A stretch of DNA of 64,000 nucleotides from a bacterium (GTDB taxonomy: Bacteria; UBP15; UBA6099), in contig JAKQPS010000035.1 of assembly GCA_029564595.1 (NCBI GenBank), positions 4,870 through 68,869 of the forward strand. Direction: 5' to 3'. The first letter of the stretch is position 1. Every line of letters starts with the position of its first letter. The position numbers and the translations under genes are program-made. Shown here piece by piece: positions 27,084 to 36,263 of this stretch. The notes under the pieces are model-generated. The model was not told where the DNA came from and made no database searches. It saw only the letters and a program-made list of their open reading frames with translations.

Positions 27084-27259
27084 CGCGGCAATTTAATGTT
27101 AAAACTGAATAAAGAGGAATCCCGGGCGGGCGGCGCGCGCGGTTTGGCATAGTTACTAATTTCACAAACAGCGCGTCCGCCACATGTATTCAGCATGCCT
27201 TCGACTGTATTATCCCAGATTCGAGACCTCTGAAAAACGTTTTGTGCGCCTTGAAGAAT

Positions 27260-27484
27260 GATCCCGAATTTTTTGTTAGGATGCAGGAGCGATTGTTCAG
27301 AGCGGATGAAACAAGAAATGCAGGCGCATTTTTGACGTAGGGGCGGGGTTTCCCCGCCCCAAATTGTCGTAGTTATTGGGCGCGGAAACCGCGCCCCTAC
27401 TGAAAAAAGAATGTGTTGCCAACGAAGCAGTTCGCCGCTATGAAAATCGCCCCGGTTCGTCGGCTCTATAGACGAATCCGGGTT
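27260..27484 (-). repeat. Family A MITE-like element, 225 bp
   Basis: Reverse-oriented copy of the 53606-53830 element, also 225 bases. Its outer ends, ATCCCGAATT on the left and GAATCCGGGTT on the right, are imperfect inverted repeats. Shared internal blocks include GGAGCGATTGTTCAGAGCGG and AGCAGTTCGCCGCTATGAAA. It has no coding capacity. A family C palindrome is inserted at 27337-27400. Confidence 0.8.
27337..27400. repeat. Family C double-hairpin element, 64 bp
   Basis: The element begins GTAGGGGCGGGGTTTCC and ends GGAAACCGCGCCCCTAC, so its ends are near-perfect inverted repeats. Each end is itself a GC-rich hairpin (GGGGCGGGGTTTCCCCGCCC and GGGCGCGGAAACCGCGCCC) with AAATTGTCGTAGTTATT between. 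It lies inside a family A element. The same unit occurs reversed at 53691-53753. Confidence 0.85.
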
Positions 27485-27580
27485 AAAAATAAAACCGGCG
27501 CTATTCTTCGCTGTAGAACGTCCCCAAGCGCAGCTTGCGAGCGCCACCCGGAAAGATTTTTTCAGAGGTGCGGATTCGGA

Positions 27581-30538
27581 TTAGTTTTCGATGAAAGGCT
27601 GGTAGGGGTCGGAGGAGGCGGGTTGGCCGGGGTTGGTCGCCCTGTCGATAAGGATGTTGAACTGTTCCCTATGGGTTGGGAATCTGCGGGCGGCGCCGCG
27701 AAGAGTGGAGATGGCTTGGTCGGGTTCATCGCAGTTGCCGTAGCTGATGGCAAGCGAGAGGAAAAGCTGAGGCTCGTCAGGAATTCTTTTTACGAGTTCG
27801 GACAAGACGGTAACGGCTCTCTCGCAGTCGAGGGATGAATAGAATTTCTGGAGCGGGAATTCGGGGTCGATATCTCTGATTTCGCGGACGGCGCGGGCGA
27901 AGTTGTCATGCTGGCCAACGTTGCGGAATAGGATGGCTAGCGCGTAGAGGAGTTCGAGGTCGCGGTCAAACTCGGCCATGATTTCCTCTACTTCGCGGGC
28001 ATAGAGATGCTGAAGTCGGCAGTTGTAGTATTGTTCGGCTATCTCGATGCGGAGCCAGAGCATGTCGCGGCGTTTCTCTTTTGCGTGGTCGAGGACTTCG
28101 ACGGCTTTCGAGCAGGCCCCCATTTGGTTGTATATGCGGGCGAGGTTGATGTAAGGGGATGCGTAGTAGGGGTCGAGGTTGGAAGCCGCTTCGTAGTATT
28201 GAATGGCGGCGTCTCGTTGACCGAGGGCGACGAGAGCGCCGGCGATGTTGTGGAGGGCGCGGGAGTTGTAGGGGTCTAGGGCGAAAGCTGTAGTCCAGAG
28301 GGCGACGGCCTCGGAGATGGACTTCTGGGTCTGCTGGCGGAAAAGGACGGTGGCGAGGGCCTCGTGCAACTGGGGGTCGAGCGGGTCGAGTTTCAGGGCT
28401 TTGCGCATCAACTCAAGGCCTTTTTCCCTTTGCCCGAAGTAGAACTGGCAATGGCCTTTGTTTGAGAGGGCCTTCGAGTTGAGGGGGTCGTATTTGAGGG
28501 CGAGGTTGAATTCTTTGAGAGCGGTTCTGAAATATTTTTGGTCGCCTGTCTGAGCGCCGTAGTCGAGATAGATTTTTCCGCGTTCGTTGTGGATGGAGGA
28601 GATGTTGACGGCGCTTGAGTCGTCTAGGGAGATATAGCGCGGGCTGCCGCCGAAAGCTTTCCATTGGGGGGTGGCGTCTGCTTCGAGCATTGAGTCAATC
28701 TCATCCGGGGAGATGTCGCCGGGGGCGATTCTGTAGACGGCGCCTCTTGGGACTGTGCGGTAATCCATTTCGAGAGGGATGAAAAGGAAGTCGGAATAGA
28801 AGGCGCGGGACGGGTTTGCGCGCATAAGTTCGACGGCGTATCTGGCGCGGGCCGGGTCGTCCACCCTGAAGACTGGTTTTTCTTCCTCGAACAGAAACGT
28901 GTCCGGGAATATCACGTCGGGGTAGTGCCGCCGCAGGCGGTCAAGCTCCCATTTGAAGGGGAGGAACGAGACGGGGACGACGGTTATTTCGCGGCGTTTG
29001 AAGATGTCGCCCTCGCAGGCTCTGAAGTAGCCCATTATGCCGGGCGTCTGGGTTCCGATGAAGACGACGCTGTTTGATCTGACGTCGTCGATGATGGCCT
29101 CGCCGAGGATGCGGGCGCCGCCGGCGCGATTCATGTGGCGGCGGTCTGCGCCGGTGAGGTTGACGCCGACTATGAAGAGGATGAGGGCAGCGGCGGCGAG
29201 CCTGAACGGGGCTTTCCACAGAGCGCCCCGGAGGGGCCTCCAGCCGACCACCGCCGCGGCTCCGGCTCCGGCGAACAGGCTCATGACGATGAACAACTGG
29301 ACTCGGAGGGCGTCGGGTTTTCCGTGGCTGATCAGCAAAGAGCCTGCGAGCGCGCCCGCGCCGCAAAGGAACGCGAAAAGCGTGGAGCGCCAGTCTTTGC
29401 GGAACAGGAGGACGAGGCCGGGCAGTCCGAGCGCCATCATCGCCGGCGACATCTGTCCGAGGAACATCTTTATGTTCACTCGCTTGAGCAGTTCCATTTT
29501 GTCGGCAGGGAGCGTGGATTCGTAGCCCTGAAGGAAAAGCAGGTTAAGGAAGTTGACGGGGTTTCTCGGTCCCCACCAGTCCGAGACGGGGCCGCGCGCG
29601 GAAGCCAGAGGGAGATAGGCGAAGACGAGAGAGACGGCGGCGGCGGCGGCGAGTAAGGCGAGAGCGCCGCTGATAAAGCGGACGAGGCCTTTTCTTTTCA
29701 GTCCGATGAAAACGAGATATCCGGCGTATGCGGCTCCGATCGCGGCGAGCGCCCAGACGGCGTATTGTGTCAGCGCCGGGACGGCGTCAAAGGCGCGGAA
29801 CAGGTTGATCATTGCCGCGCCGAAGAGGATGAGCAGAGGCCCGGCGAGCGCGCGCCATCTGTGTCCGGGCAGCAGAGCAAGATGGATGATTGCGGCGCCG
29901 AGCGCGAAAGCCATGAGCAAATGGTGAGTGAAGCCGAGGAAGATGAGAAGCAGAGCGCCGGAGACCAGAGGGCGGGAGCCGCGCGAGCGGTCGATAGCCA
30001 GAAGGAGGATGACACCCGCGAACAGGGCGGCGTGCGCCGCGTAGACCTCTGCTATGAGGCCGAAATGGACGAATGAGCGGCAGCCCGCCAGCGCGGCGAG
30101 CGTTACCAGTCCGGCAAAAACCGAGCGGGACATCCTGACGACGGCGATGTAGAGCATTGTAGCGGCGAGCGCGGTCAGCAGCGCGCTCATCACGTTCGCC
30201 CTGAACGGGAACTCGTCGAACGGGAGAAGCGCGAACAGGCGCGACAACTGGGTGAACAGGGGGTAGCCGGGAGAGTGGGCGACGCCGAGGTTGCAGGAGA
30301 CTGAGACAAGCTCCGCGCTGTCGCCCCAGTAGAGTGTCGGGGCGGCGCAGTATAGCAGCCAAGCGAAGGCGGCGAAGAACACAGCGGCCGGGGCCGCCCC
30401 TTTTCCGGCGCGCGCGGCTATTGCCGCTCTGAAGGAGTCCGCTTTGGCAGACAGTTCCGAGACCTTCAACTCAAGAGCGGAAGGCTCTTTCGCGGGGCGC
30501 GCGGGATGTTTTTTCTTCTTTGCTTTTTTGGCGCTCAA
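27581..30538 (-). CDS. DUF2723 membrane protein with C-terminal TPR repeats
   Basis: The 985-residue protein has a basic N-terminus, then roughly ten to twelve membrane helices with the DUF2723 signature (YWGDSAELV; LGVAHSPGYPLFTQL), a putative GT-C-type glycosyltransferase/mannosyltransferase-like family. A soluble ~100-residue region follows. About six TPR-like repeats occupy residues 640-970 (e.g. YDPLNSKALSNKGHCQFYFG, LDPYNSRALHNIAGALVALG). The TPRs suggest a partner or substrate dock. Its start overlaps the upstream radical SAM gene (ATGA). It is the last gene of a four-gene alternating operon. Confidence 0.82.
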   Translation of the reverse strand: MSAKKAKKKKHPARPAKEPSALELKVSELSAKADSFRAAIAARAGKGAAPAAVFFAAFAWLLYCAAPTLYWGDSAELVSVSCNLGVAHSPGYPLFTQLSRLFALLPFDEFPFRANVMSALLTALAATMLYIAVVRMSRSVFAGLVTLAALAGCRSFVHFGLIAEVYAAHAALFAGVILLLAIDRSRGSRPLVSGALLLIFLGFTHHLLMAFALGAAIIHLALLPGHRWRALAGPLLILFGAAMINLFRAFDAVPALTQYAVWALAAIGAAYAGYLVFIGLKRKGLVRFISGALALLAAAAAVSLVFAYLPLASARGPVSDWWGPRNPVNFLNLLFLQGYESTLPADKMELLKRVNIKMFLGQMSPAMMALGLPGLVLLFRKDWRSTLFAFLCGAGALAGSLLISHGKPDALRVQLFIVMSLFAGAGAAAVVGWRPLRGALWKAPFRLAAAALILFIVGVNLTGADRRHMNRAGGARILGEAIIDDVRSNSVVFIGTQTPGIMGYFRACEGDIFKRREITVVPVSFLPFKWELDRLRRHYPDVIFPDTFLFEEEKPVFRVDDPARARYAVELMRANPSRAFYSDFLFIPLEMDYRTVPRGAVYRIAPGDISPDEIDSMLEADATPQWKAFGGSPRYISLDDSSAVNISSIHNERGKIYLDYGAQTGDQKYFRTALKEFNLALKYDPLNSKALSNKGHCQFYFGQREKGLELMRKALKLDPLDPQLHEALATVLFRQQTQKSISEAVALWTTAFALDPYNSRALHNIAGALVALGQRDAAIQYYEAASNLDPYYASPYINLARIYNQMGACSKAVEVLDHAKEKRRDMLWLRIEIAEQYYNCRLQHLYAREVEEIMAEFDRDLELLYALAILFRNVGQHDNFARAVREIRDIDPEFPLQKFYSSLDCERAVTVLSELVKRIPDEPQLFLSLAISYGNCDEPDQAISTLRGAARRFPTHREQFNILIDRATNPGQPASSDPYQPFIEN

Positions 30539-31911
30539 AATTGCCGTCCCCTGAAAACCACCCTAAAGAACTTCCTTATAAGATACAGCAGATGAGCCGG
30601 AGAGTGAATACGCCGGAACGCAAGAGTCAGCAGAGTGAGCGGTCTGTAGAAGAACCGGCGGTTGGCCAGTCTGAACATTTTTTCAAGCGTCGCGGCGTCG
30701 AATTTGCCGGGCATCTCGTAGGCGGCCCTACCGAGGAAGAAGCCCTGTTCGTACATGTTTCGGTCGTTGTGGAACAGGAAACGGCCTTCCTTTGCGGCGA
30801 TGTCGTGCAGGTCCGTGCCGGGGAAGGGGATTACGATGAAGAACATGGCCTGATGGAGCGGCAGCGAGCGCGCGTGCTCGATGTTGCGGCGCATGGACTC
30901 CTCGGTGTCGAATGGGAGGCCGAGCATGAAGAAGCCGTTCATGAGTATGCCGGCGCGGCGCGCGGCGGATATTGTTCCGCGCACTTTTGAGACATCCACT
31001 TTTTTGCCGAGTTTGGTCATGATTTCCTGATCGCCCGTCTCGACGGCGATGCAGAGGGCGTAGAATCCGGCGCGACGCATCAGTTTAAAAAACTCATAGT
31101 CCCCGATGTCCGGCTTTATGCCGGAGGGTATCATGATGCTGACTTTTCTATCTCTGCGCTTGATGAGGTTTTCGCAGATTTCTTCCGCGCGGTCGCGTTT
31201 AAGAGTGAAGTTGTCGTCCCAGAAGTGGACTTCCCGCGCTCCGTGTTTGAGAGTAAGCTCGTCGAACTCGGCCATGACGGTATCGATTTTTTTATATCTG
31301 ATGCGGTTCTGGAAGATGATGTCGGAGGCGCAGAATATGCAGTTGTAAGGGCAGCCCCGGCTGGTCATCATCGGGAGAACGGGGTTTCGTTTCGTGTGTT
31401 CGAGCCTGTATTTGTCGATGTCGCCCAGATGCCAAGCGGGGAACGGCAGGGCGCTGAGGTCTTCGATGAGGGGCCGTCGTCCGTTGGAGACGATGCCGGA
31501 GCCGTCGAAGAAAGCCAGCCCGGCGATTTCGCGCAGAGGTTTGCCGTCTTCGATTTCAGACACAGTTTCCTCGGCCTCGCCGATAGCGACTGCGTCCGCC
31601 CATTCAGGGATAAGCTCTTCGTATTTGACGGTCGGGTAAGGGCCGCCCATTATGATTTTCAGCGAAGGATATTTTTTGCGGACGTATTCGATGACGCGGA
31701 TGGCGGGGCCGATAGAAAGAGTGTTGGCGGTGATGCCGAACCATTCGTGGTCGGGGACGGCGCGGTCGAGCGCTTCCTCCCATTTTTTTTCATAGTTGGC
31801 GTCGATGTAATCGACTTTGCGGCCCCTGCTTTCGAGGGTGGCTGCGATGGAAAGCATGCCCATAGAGGGGAATCTGTAGCCTTCGTAACAGTCTGGGTTA
31901 AAAAATATCAT
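30535..31911 (-). CDS. B12-binding-domain radical SAM protein
   Basis: The 458-residue protein has an N-terminal cobalamin-binding-like domain (residues 1-130, with IIMGGPYPTVKYEE) and a radical SAM domain with RGCPYNCIFCASDIIF. A C-terminal hydrophobic helical region follows (PLTLLTLAFRRIHSPAHLL). The cobalamin DxHxxG histidine motif was not seen, so base-off B12 binding is uncertain. Relatives include enzymes that methylate or cyclise lipids and other metabolites; the substrate is unknown. It overlaps both its neighbours. Confidence 0.85.
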   Translation of the reverse strand: MIFFNPDCYEGYRFPSMGMLSIAATLESRGRKVDYIDANYEKKWEEALDRAVPDHEWFGITANTLSIGPAIRVIEYVRKKYPSLKIIMGGPYPTVKYEELIPEWADAVAIGEAEETVSEIEDGKPLREIAGLAFFDGSGIVSNGRRPLIEDLSALPFPAWHLGDIDKYRLEHTKRNPVLPMMTSRGCPYNCIFCASDIIFQNRIRYKKIDTVMAEFDELTLKHGAREVHFWDDNFTLKRDRAEEICENLIKRRDRKVSIMIPSGIKPDIGDYEFFKLMRRAGFYALCIAVETGDQEIMTKLGKKVDVSKVRGTISAARRAGILMNGFFMLGLPFDTEESMRRNIEHARSLPLHQAMFFIVIPFPGTDLHDIAAKEGRFLFHNDRNMYEQGFFLGRAAYEMPGKFDAATLEKMFRLANRRFFYRPLTLLTLAFRRIHSPAHLLYLIRKFFRVVFRGRQF

Positions 31912-33781
31912 AGGCTTTCAGTTTCCAGTCGGCGCAAAGAGCGCGGAATTTTTCGGCCTCGGCTGAGGCTCCCAGTTTGGCGTGGGCGTCTGCCAGTCCG
32001 CAGTGAATCGTCTCGTTCTCAGCGTATTGTAGGGCAAGGGATAGAGAGGACACAACATCGGAGTGTCTGCCGGAATCGGCGAAATGGCGCGCGCGCTCTG
32101 TGAGCATGTCCGCCGTCAGAGCGTCGAACACCGAGGAGAGGGGGCCGCCTGAGGCGAGCGCGGGCGGGCCTTCGTCGCGCGGAGTTCCTTCGCGGGAGTT
32201 CAGCGCGAACAGGGAGCCGGACGGCAGGGGAGTCATCGCCGATTCGAGAATCGGGTTGTGGAACATGCGGGTGGTGTTGGCGAGAACGTCGCAGCGGCCC
32301 GCGTTGGCTTCAGCGATTTTTGCGGTCTGAATGTTGACGGAAGGCAAATTTATCGTGCGGCCCTCGCGCAGCCGGGCGAACTCCTCAGGGGTGAGAGGGT
32401 ACTGTTTGCCGCTTTCGGCGGCGAGGTCGATTTCCGGGATGGCGGCGGGGTGGCCTTGTCCGCGAGCGCGCTCGCCCATGTATCCGGCGTACCACGGGAA
32501 CGCAAGATACAGGCGGTGAAACACGAAGGCGTCGCGGCGGACGTTCGGTATGAACTGATAGTGGAGCGGGGGGGCGACGGTGTCGTTTGCGACGTGGTCT
32601 ATGAATATCATGGCGTCCCGGGGCGCGTCGCGGAGGATGGCTTCAGAGTAGGCGCGCGGGGAGTCGTCGAGGCGGACGGCGAAAAGGCGGTTGTTTCGAT
32701 ACAGCAACCACGCCGGATGCGCTACGCACGCGGCGGCGATGACGGCTGCGGCCAGCTTCCGCGCCGGCGCGGGATTCGCTTTGCCCGCGAGAGTTCCAAG
32801 TCCCGCCGCTCCCAGCAGCAGGAACGCCGCGCACGCCGGGAGGAAGAACTCCTCTTTCTCGTGCGTGGGATACATCACAGGGAAAAACGCGCCGAGAGCG
32901 AACACTCCCGCGAGCAGCCATCTTCTGAACCCGGCGGCAGGAGAGATAAAAAACGCCGCCGCCGCGCCCGCCGCCAATAAAATGGACGACTGTGAAAGCA
33001 GCGACCCGGCCAGAGATTTCGCTGCGGCAAGCATGACCGCCGCCTTGTATTCCCCGGCCACCCAGAAATCCCTGCCGCTCATCAGTACCGGAAGGTTCCC
33101 GGCGCGCTCGACCAAGTTCCAGTCGAACAGGTCGGAGCGGGCGGACATCAGGGGAAGAGAGGCGTAAGCGGAAAGCCCGGCGCAGATGATGAAAGCTCCG
33201 CAGAAAAGGACTAGCGGCAGAGAGCGGCGGTTGGTCCACAGGCCCGCCGCGCCGAGCAGAAGGGCGGGGAAGGCGAGTGTTCCGTGGTTGCCGAGGCCGA
33301 CGGCTCCCGCGAAGAATACGGCGGCCCACGCGCGCCCCGCGCCGCCTGACGGCAGCGCCAAGGCGAGCAGCGCGACGCAGAACAGCAGGTTCAAAGTGTA
33401 AACTTCGAGAGCTACGGCGGACGACCACAGGAAGGTGGACGCGCCAAGAACGAGTGCGGCGTAAACCCCCGCCGGAGCGCCGCCGAGCCGGGCAGCGACG
33501 CGGAAGAAGACCGCGAGCGCCGCCGCCGCCGACAAAACGCTGACAAGGCCGAACCTGAAACCCGCCTCTCCTGTGGGGACCGCCAAAGCGAGTTTTCCCA
33601 ACAGGGTGACGAGCGGGTATCCGGTGGGGTGCGCGACTCCGAGGTAGTGCGCGGACAACACGAAGTCGGCGCTGTCGCCCCAAGCCATGTCCGGCCTTGC
33701 AGACCACAGGAAAAGGGCGGCTCCCGCAAGGTATATCGCCGCAGACAGCGCGCCCGCGCCGCGCGGCTTACTTAGCCACAT
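31898..33781 (-). CDS. DUF2723-family multi-spanning membrane protein
   Basis: The 627-residue protein has about ten membrane helices and the DUF2723 signature (MAWGDSADFV; LGVAHPTGYPLVTLLGKLA), suggesting a GT-C-like glycosyl transfer role. The C-terminal ~120 residues are soluble and helical (one TPR-like segment) but without the long TPR array of its paralogue at 27581-30538. It overlaps the upstream and downstream radical SAM genes by fourteen bases each. Confidence 0.82.
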   Translation of the reverse strand: MWLSKPRGAGALSAAIYLAGAALFLWSARPDMAWGDSADFVLSAHYLGVAHPTGYPLVTLLGKLALAVPTGEAGFRFGLVSVLSAAAALAVFFRVAARLGGAPAGVYAALVLGASTFLWSSAVALEVYTLNLLFCVALLALALPSGGAGRAWAAVFFAGAVGLGNHGTLAFPALLLGAAGLWTNRRSLPLVLFCGAFIICAGLSAYASLPLMSARSDLFDWNLVERAGNLPVLMSGRDFWVAGEYKAAVMLAAAKSLAGSLLSQSSILLAAGAAAAFFISPAAGFRRWLLAGVFALGAFFPVMYPTHEKEEFFLPACAAFLLLGAAGLGTLAGKANPAPARKLAAAVIAAACVAHPAWLLYRNNRLFAVRLDDSPRAYSEAILRDAPRDAMIFIDHVANDTVAPPLHYQFIPNVRRDAFVFHRLYLAFPWYAGYMGERARGQGHPAAIPEIDLAAESGKQYPLTPEEFARLREGRTINLPSVNIQTAKIAEANAGRCDVLANTTRMFHNPILESAMTPLPSGSLFALNSREGTPRDEGPPALASGGPLSSVFDALTADMLTERARHFADSGRHSDVVSSLSLALQYAENETIHCGLADAHAKLGASAEAEKFRALCADWKLKAYDIF

Positions 33782-35183
33782 AGTCGGCCACCACCGTGCG
33801 CGCCTGTTTCAGCAGAGAATACGCTTCCCGCGCGCTCCTTATCGAAAACGCTTTTTTTATTATGTACCCCGGACGGAGATAAAATTTCGAGTAACCGCGC
33901 CTGAGCAGTTCCGCCAGTTCGGGGCGTTCGAGCCGCCGGGACAGGATGGGCATGTCGCGCGCGCCCGCCGCCATATCGTCCCACACCGAGCGGTCAATCT
34001 CGCCTGCGGCCAGCCGCCTTTCGTATTCGCGGGCGCCCGGAAACAGGGAGCCGATGTTGAACACGGCGAAATCGGGAGAAAGCTCAATGGCGCATTCGAT
34101 AGTTCTTTCTATGTCCTCGCGCGATTCGTCCGGGCCGCCGATCATGAGGAACGCGTTGATAGTCAGGCCCGCCGCGCGGCAGGCGGAGAAAGCCCTGTCG
34201 AGGGCGGCGTCTGAGACCGGTTTGTCGGCGGCCTGCCGCGCGCGTTCGTCTCCGAACTCCACGCCGAAAGAGACATTGACGCAGCCCGCGCGCCTGAACT
34301 CGATTGCTGCCTCCTCGTCGAGAAGGTCCGCGCGCGTCTGGCACGACCATTTCAGTCCGGCTCCGAGGCGCTTGATGCCGCGCGCGATTTCGATGGCGCG
34401 CTCTCGGTTGAATGTGAAAGTCTCGTCGATGACGGACACAAAGCCGTAGCCCTCGCGGGCGGCAAGTTCGATTTCGGCCATAGCGCGCTCGACGCTTGCC
34501 GGCCTGTGAGCGCCCATAGACAGGGTTCGGCAGCAGAAGGAACATTGAAATGGGCATCCGCGCGCCGACAGCAGAGTGGTGGTGCGCGTGTTAATGAACG
34601 GGTTGAAATAAGCGCCGGGATTGCGCAGCAGGGAGCGGGAAGGGAGGGGGATCGACTCCAGATCGGCCATAGCGGGAGATGGGGTGGCGGTGTCTCCGGG
34701 GGCGACTACGCCCGATTCCGGGCCGGGGACGCGTCCGCCGCGAAGAAGCGCGTCCGCGAGCGCGGAGAAGGCTTCCTCGCCGTCGCCGACAATGCCGTAG
34801 TCCGCGCCGAGCGCGCGCAGTATGCCGGGGTCGCATGAGACGTGCGGGCCGCCGGCCACGATGGGCGCGTCCAACCTCTTCCTCAGCGCGGAGATGAGCT
34901 TGCGCGCCTCGCCGAGCGCAGGGGTCGTAACGCTTACTCCCGTCAGCCTCGGCCTGCGGGACGCTATCAGGTCCGCCAATTCCTCATCGCTTCCGGCGTC
35001 CACCTGCCCGTCGAATATCTCGACGCCGAAACCGCGCGCGGACAGCGACGCCGCTATCGAGCACAGCCCCAGAGGCGGGTAATAAAGATAGTAACCCGCC
35101 TGCTTTGCCCGCTTTCCGCCGGCGCTGTTCATCTCCGAAAAATCGTATCCCGGAACAGCCAAAGCCACATCTGGAAACGCCAT
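33768..35183 (-). CDS. B12-binding-domain radical SAM protein
   Basis: The 471-residue protein starts MAFPDVALAVPGYDF, has a cobalamin-binding-like N-terminal domain (FGVEIFDGQVDAG; APIVAGGPHVS) and a radical SAM core with GCPFQCSFCCRT. It is related to the 30535-31911 protein. The start was set at the ATG that begins the first domain; upstream in-frame sequence lacks family similarity. No Shine-Dalgarno is seen, and a TATAAT lies only six bases upstream, consistent with a leaderless transcript. It heads the operon. Confidence 0.85.
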   Translation of the reverse strand: MAFPDVALAVPGYDFSEMNSAGGKRAKQAGYYLYYPPLGLCSIAASLSARGFGVEIFDGQVDAGSDEELADLIASRRPRLTGVSVTTPALGEARKLISALRKRLDAPIVAGGPHVSCDPGILRALGADYGIVGDGEEAFSALADALLRGGRVPGPESGVVAPGDTATPSPAMADLESIPLPSRSLLRNPGAYFNPFINTRTTTLLSARGCPFQCSFCCRTLSMGAHRPASVERAMAEIELAAREGYGFVSVIDETFTFNRERAIEIARGIKRLGAGLKWSCQTRADLLDEEAAIEFRRAGCVNVSFGVEFGDERARQAADKPVSDAALDRAFSACRAAGLTINAFLMIGGPDESREDIERTIECAIELSPDFAVFNIGSLFPGAREYERRLAAGEIDRSVWDDMAAGARDMPILSRRLERPELAELLRRGYSKFYLRPGYIIKKAFSIRSAREAYSLLKQARTVVADYVAK

Positions 35184-35189
35184 GAATTC

Positions 35190-35218
35190 ATTATAGCAAC
35201 ATCTTGTATTAATGTATA
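35190..35218 (-). promoter_or_regulatory. Candidate promoter, possibly leaderless
   Basis: On the minus strand TATACA (35218-35213), a 17-base spacer, and TATAAT (35195-35190) are followed by six bases and then the ATG of the radical SAM gene. The transcript would begin at or next to the start codon. The same TATACA-N17-TATAAT arrangement occurs before the cyclase pair. Confidence 0.4.
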
Positions 35219-35317
35219 ACCCGGCGCGCCTCAATTCCGAAAAACTTTATCCCGCGCGCTTTTTCCGCCGCGCAGGGTTTATTTGACACGCGCGCCGCGC
35301 GGCAATACAATGAAAAA

Positions 35318-36259
35318 ATGAATGAAACATCGCAAAAAATCCAACTCCTCATAAGCAATATTGAACGAGTTTTCGTCGGCGGACGGGACACCGTCGAGCT
35401 TTCACTCATCGCCCTGTTCTGCGGCGGACATCTTCTCATAGTCGATCTGCCCGGCGTCGGGAAAACCACGCTCGCCAAGGCGATTGCCCGCTCGATTCAG
35501 GGCAAAACGAAACGCGCGCAGTTCACTCCCGACCTGCTTCCGGCGGACATAACGGGAGTGAATATTTACATCCATCAGAAAGGCTGTTTCGAGTTCCACC
35601 CCGGGCCGGTGTTCTGCAACATACTGCTGGCCGACGAGATAAACCGGGCCACCCCGCGCGCGCAGTCGAGCCTGCTCGAAGCGATGGAGGAGTTTCAGGT
35701 CTCCGTCGACGGCGTCACTCATAAGCTCGAACAGCCGTTCATGGTTATAGCGACGCAGAACCCGGTGGAGATACAGGGCACGTTCCCGCTTCCGGAAGCG
35801 CAGTTGGACAGGTTCCTAATTTCGGCGGCGATAGGGTATCCGTCGCGCGCGGATGAGGCGCGGATACTGGACGATAGGGCGGAGTCCGACCCGCTGGATT
35901 CGCTTGAGCCGGTGATGACTCTGGAAGATGTCGAGCGGGTGAAGAAAGCGGTGTCCGCCGTCCATCTGTCCGAGCCGGTGAAGAACTACGCGCTGGACAT
36001 CGCCGCGGCGACGCGCGATAGCGATGAAATATTGCTCGGGGCGAGTCCGAGGGCGACGCTCGCGCTGGCGAGGGCTGCAAGATGCGAGGCTCTTTTCAGG
36101 GGCCGCGACTTCGTGGCTCCCGAAGACGTCAAGGCGGTGGCGGCTTCAACGCTTGCGCACAGGATAGCGCTGCGGTCGGCCTCCCGTCTCAACCTTGAAC
36201 GCAACCGCGCCGCCGTCTCCGCCATCGTTGACAGGCTGCCCGCGCCTCGTCCGGGGTGA
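35318..36259 (+). CDS. MoxR-family AAA+ ATPase
   Basis: The 313-residue ATPase has Walker A (GVGKTT at residues 46-51), Walker B (LLADEINRA), the family motif PRAQSSLLEAMEE and sensor/arginine regions (IATQNPVEIQGTFPLPEAQLDRFL). MoxR ATPases act as metal-insertion or assembly chaperones, usually with a DUF58 protein carrying a von Willebrand-like domain. The DUF58 and transglutaminase genes follow directly, a common three-gene operon. Confidence 0.93.
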   Translation: MNETSQKIQLLISNIERVFVGGRDTVELSLIALFCGGHLLIVDLPGVGKTTLAKAIARSIQGKTKRAQFTPDLLPADITGVNIYIHQKGCFEFHPGPVFCNILLADEINRATPRAQSSLLEAMEEFQVSVDGVTHKLEQPFMVIATQNPVEIQGTFPLPEAQLDRFLISAAIGYPSRADEARILDDRAESDPLDSLEPVMTLEDVERVKKAVSAVHLSEPVKNYALDIAAATRDSDEILLGASPRATLALARAARCEALFRGRDFVAPEDVKAVAASTLAHRIALRSASRLNLERNRAAVSAIVDRLPAPRPG

Positions 36260-36263
36260 GAAC

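Larger units (their letters stand above)
27084..27580. other. Gene-free stretch between convergent genes, repeat-filled
   Basis: It lies between the small Cys gene (plus) and the DUF2723-TPR gene (minus). It holds a full family A element with a nested family C palindrome, then a partial family A end at 27514-27585 (CCACCCGGAAAGATTTTTTC). No gene seen. Confidence 0.6.
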
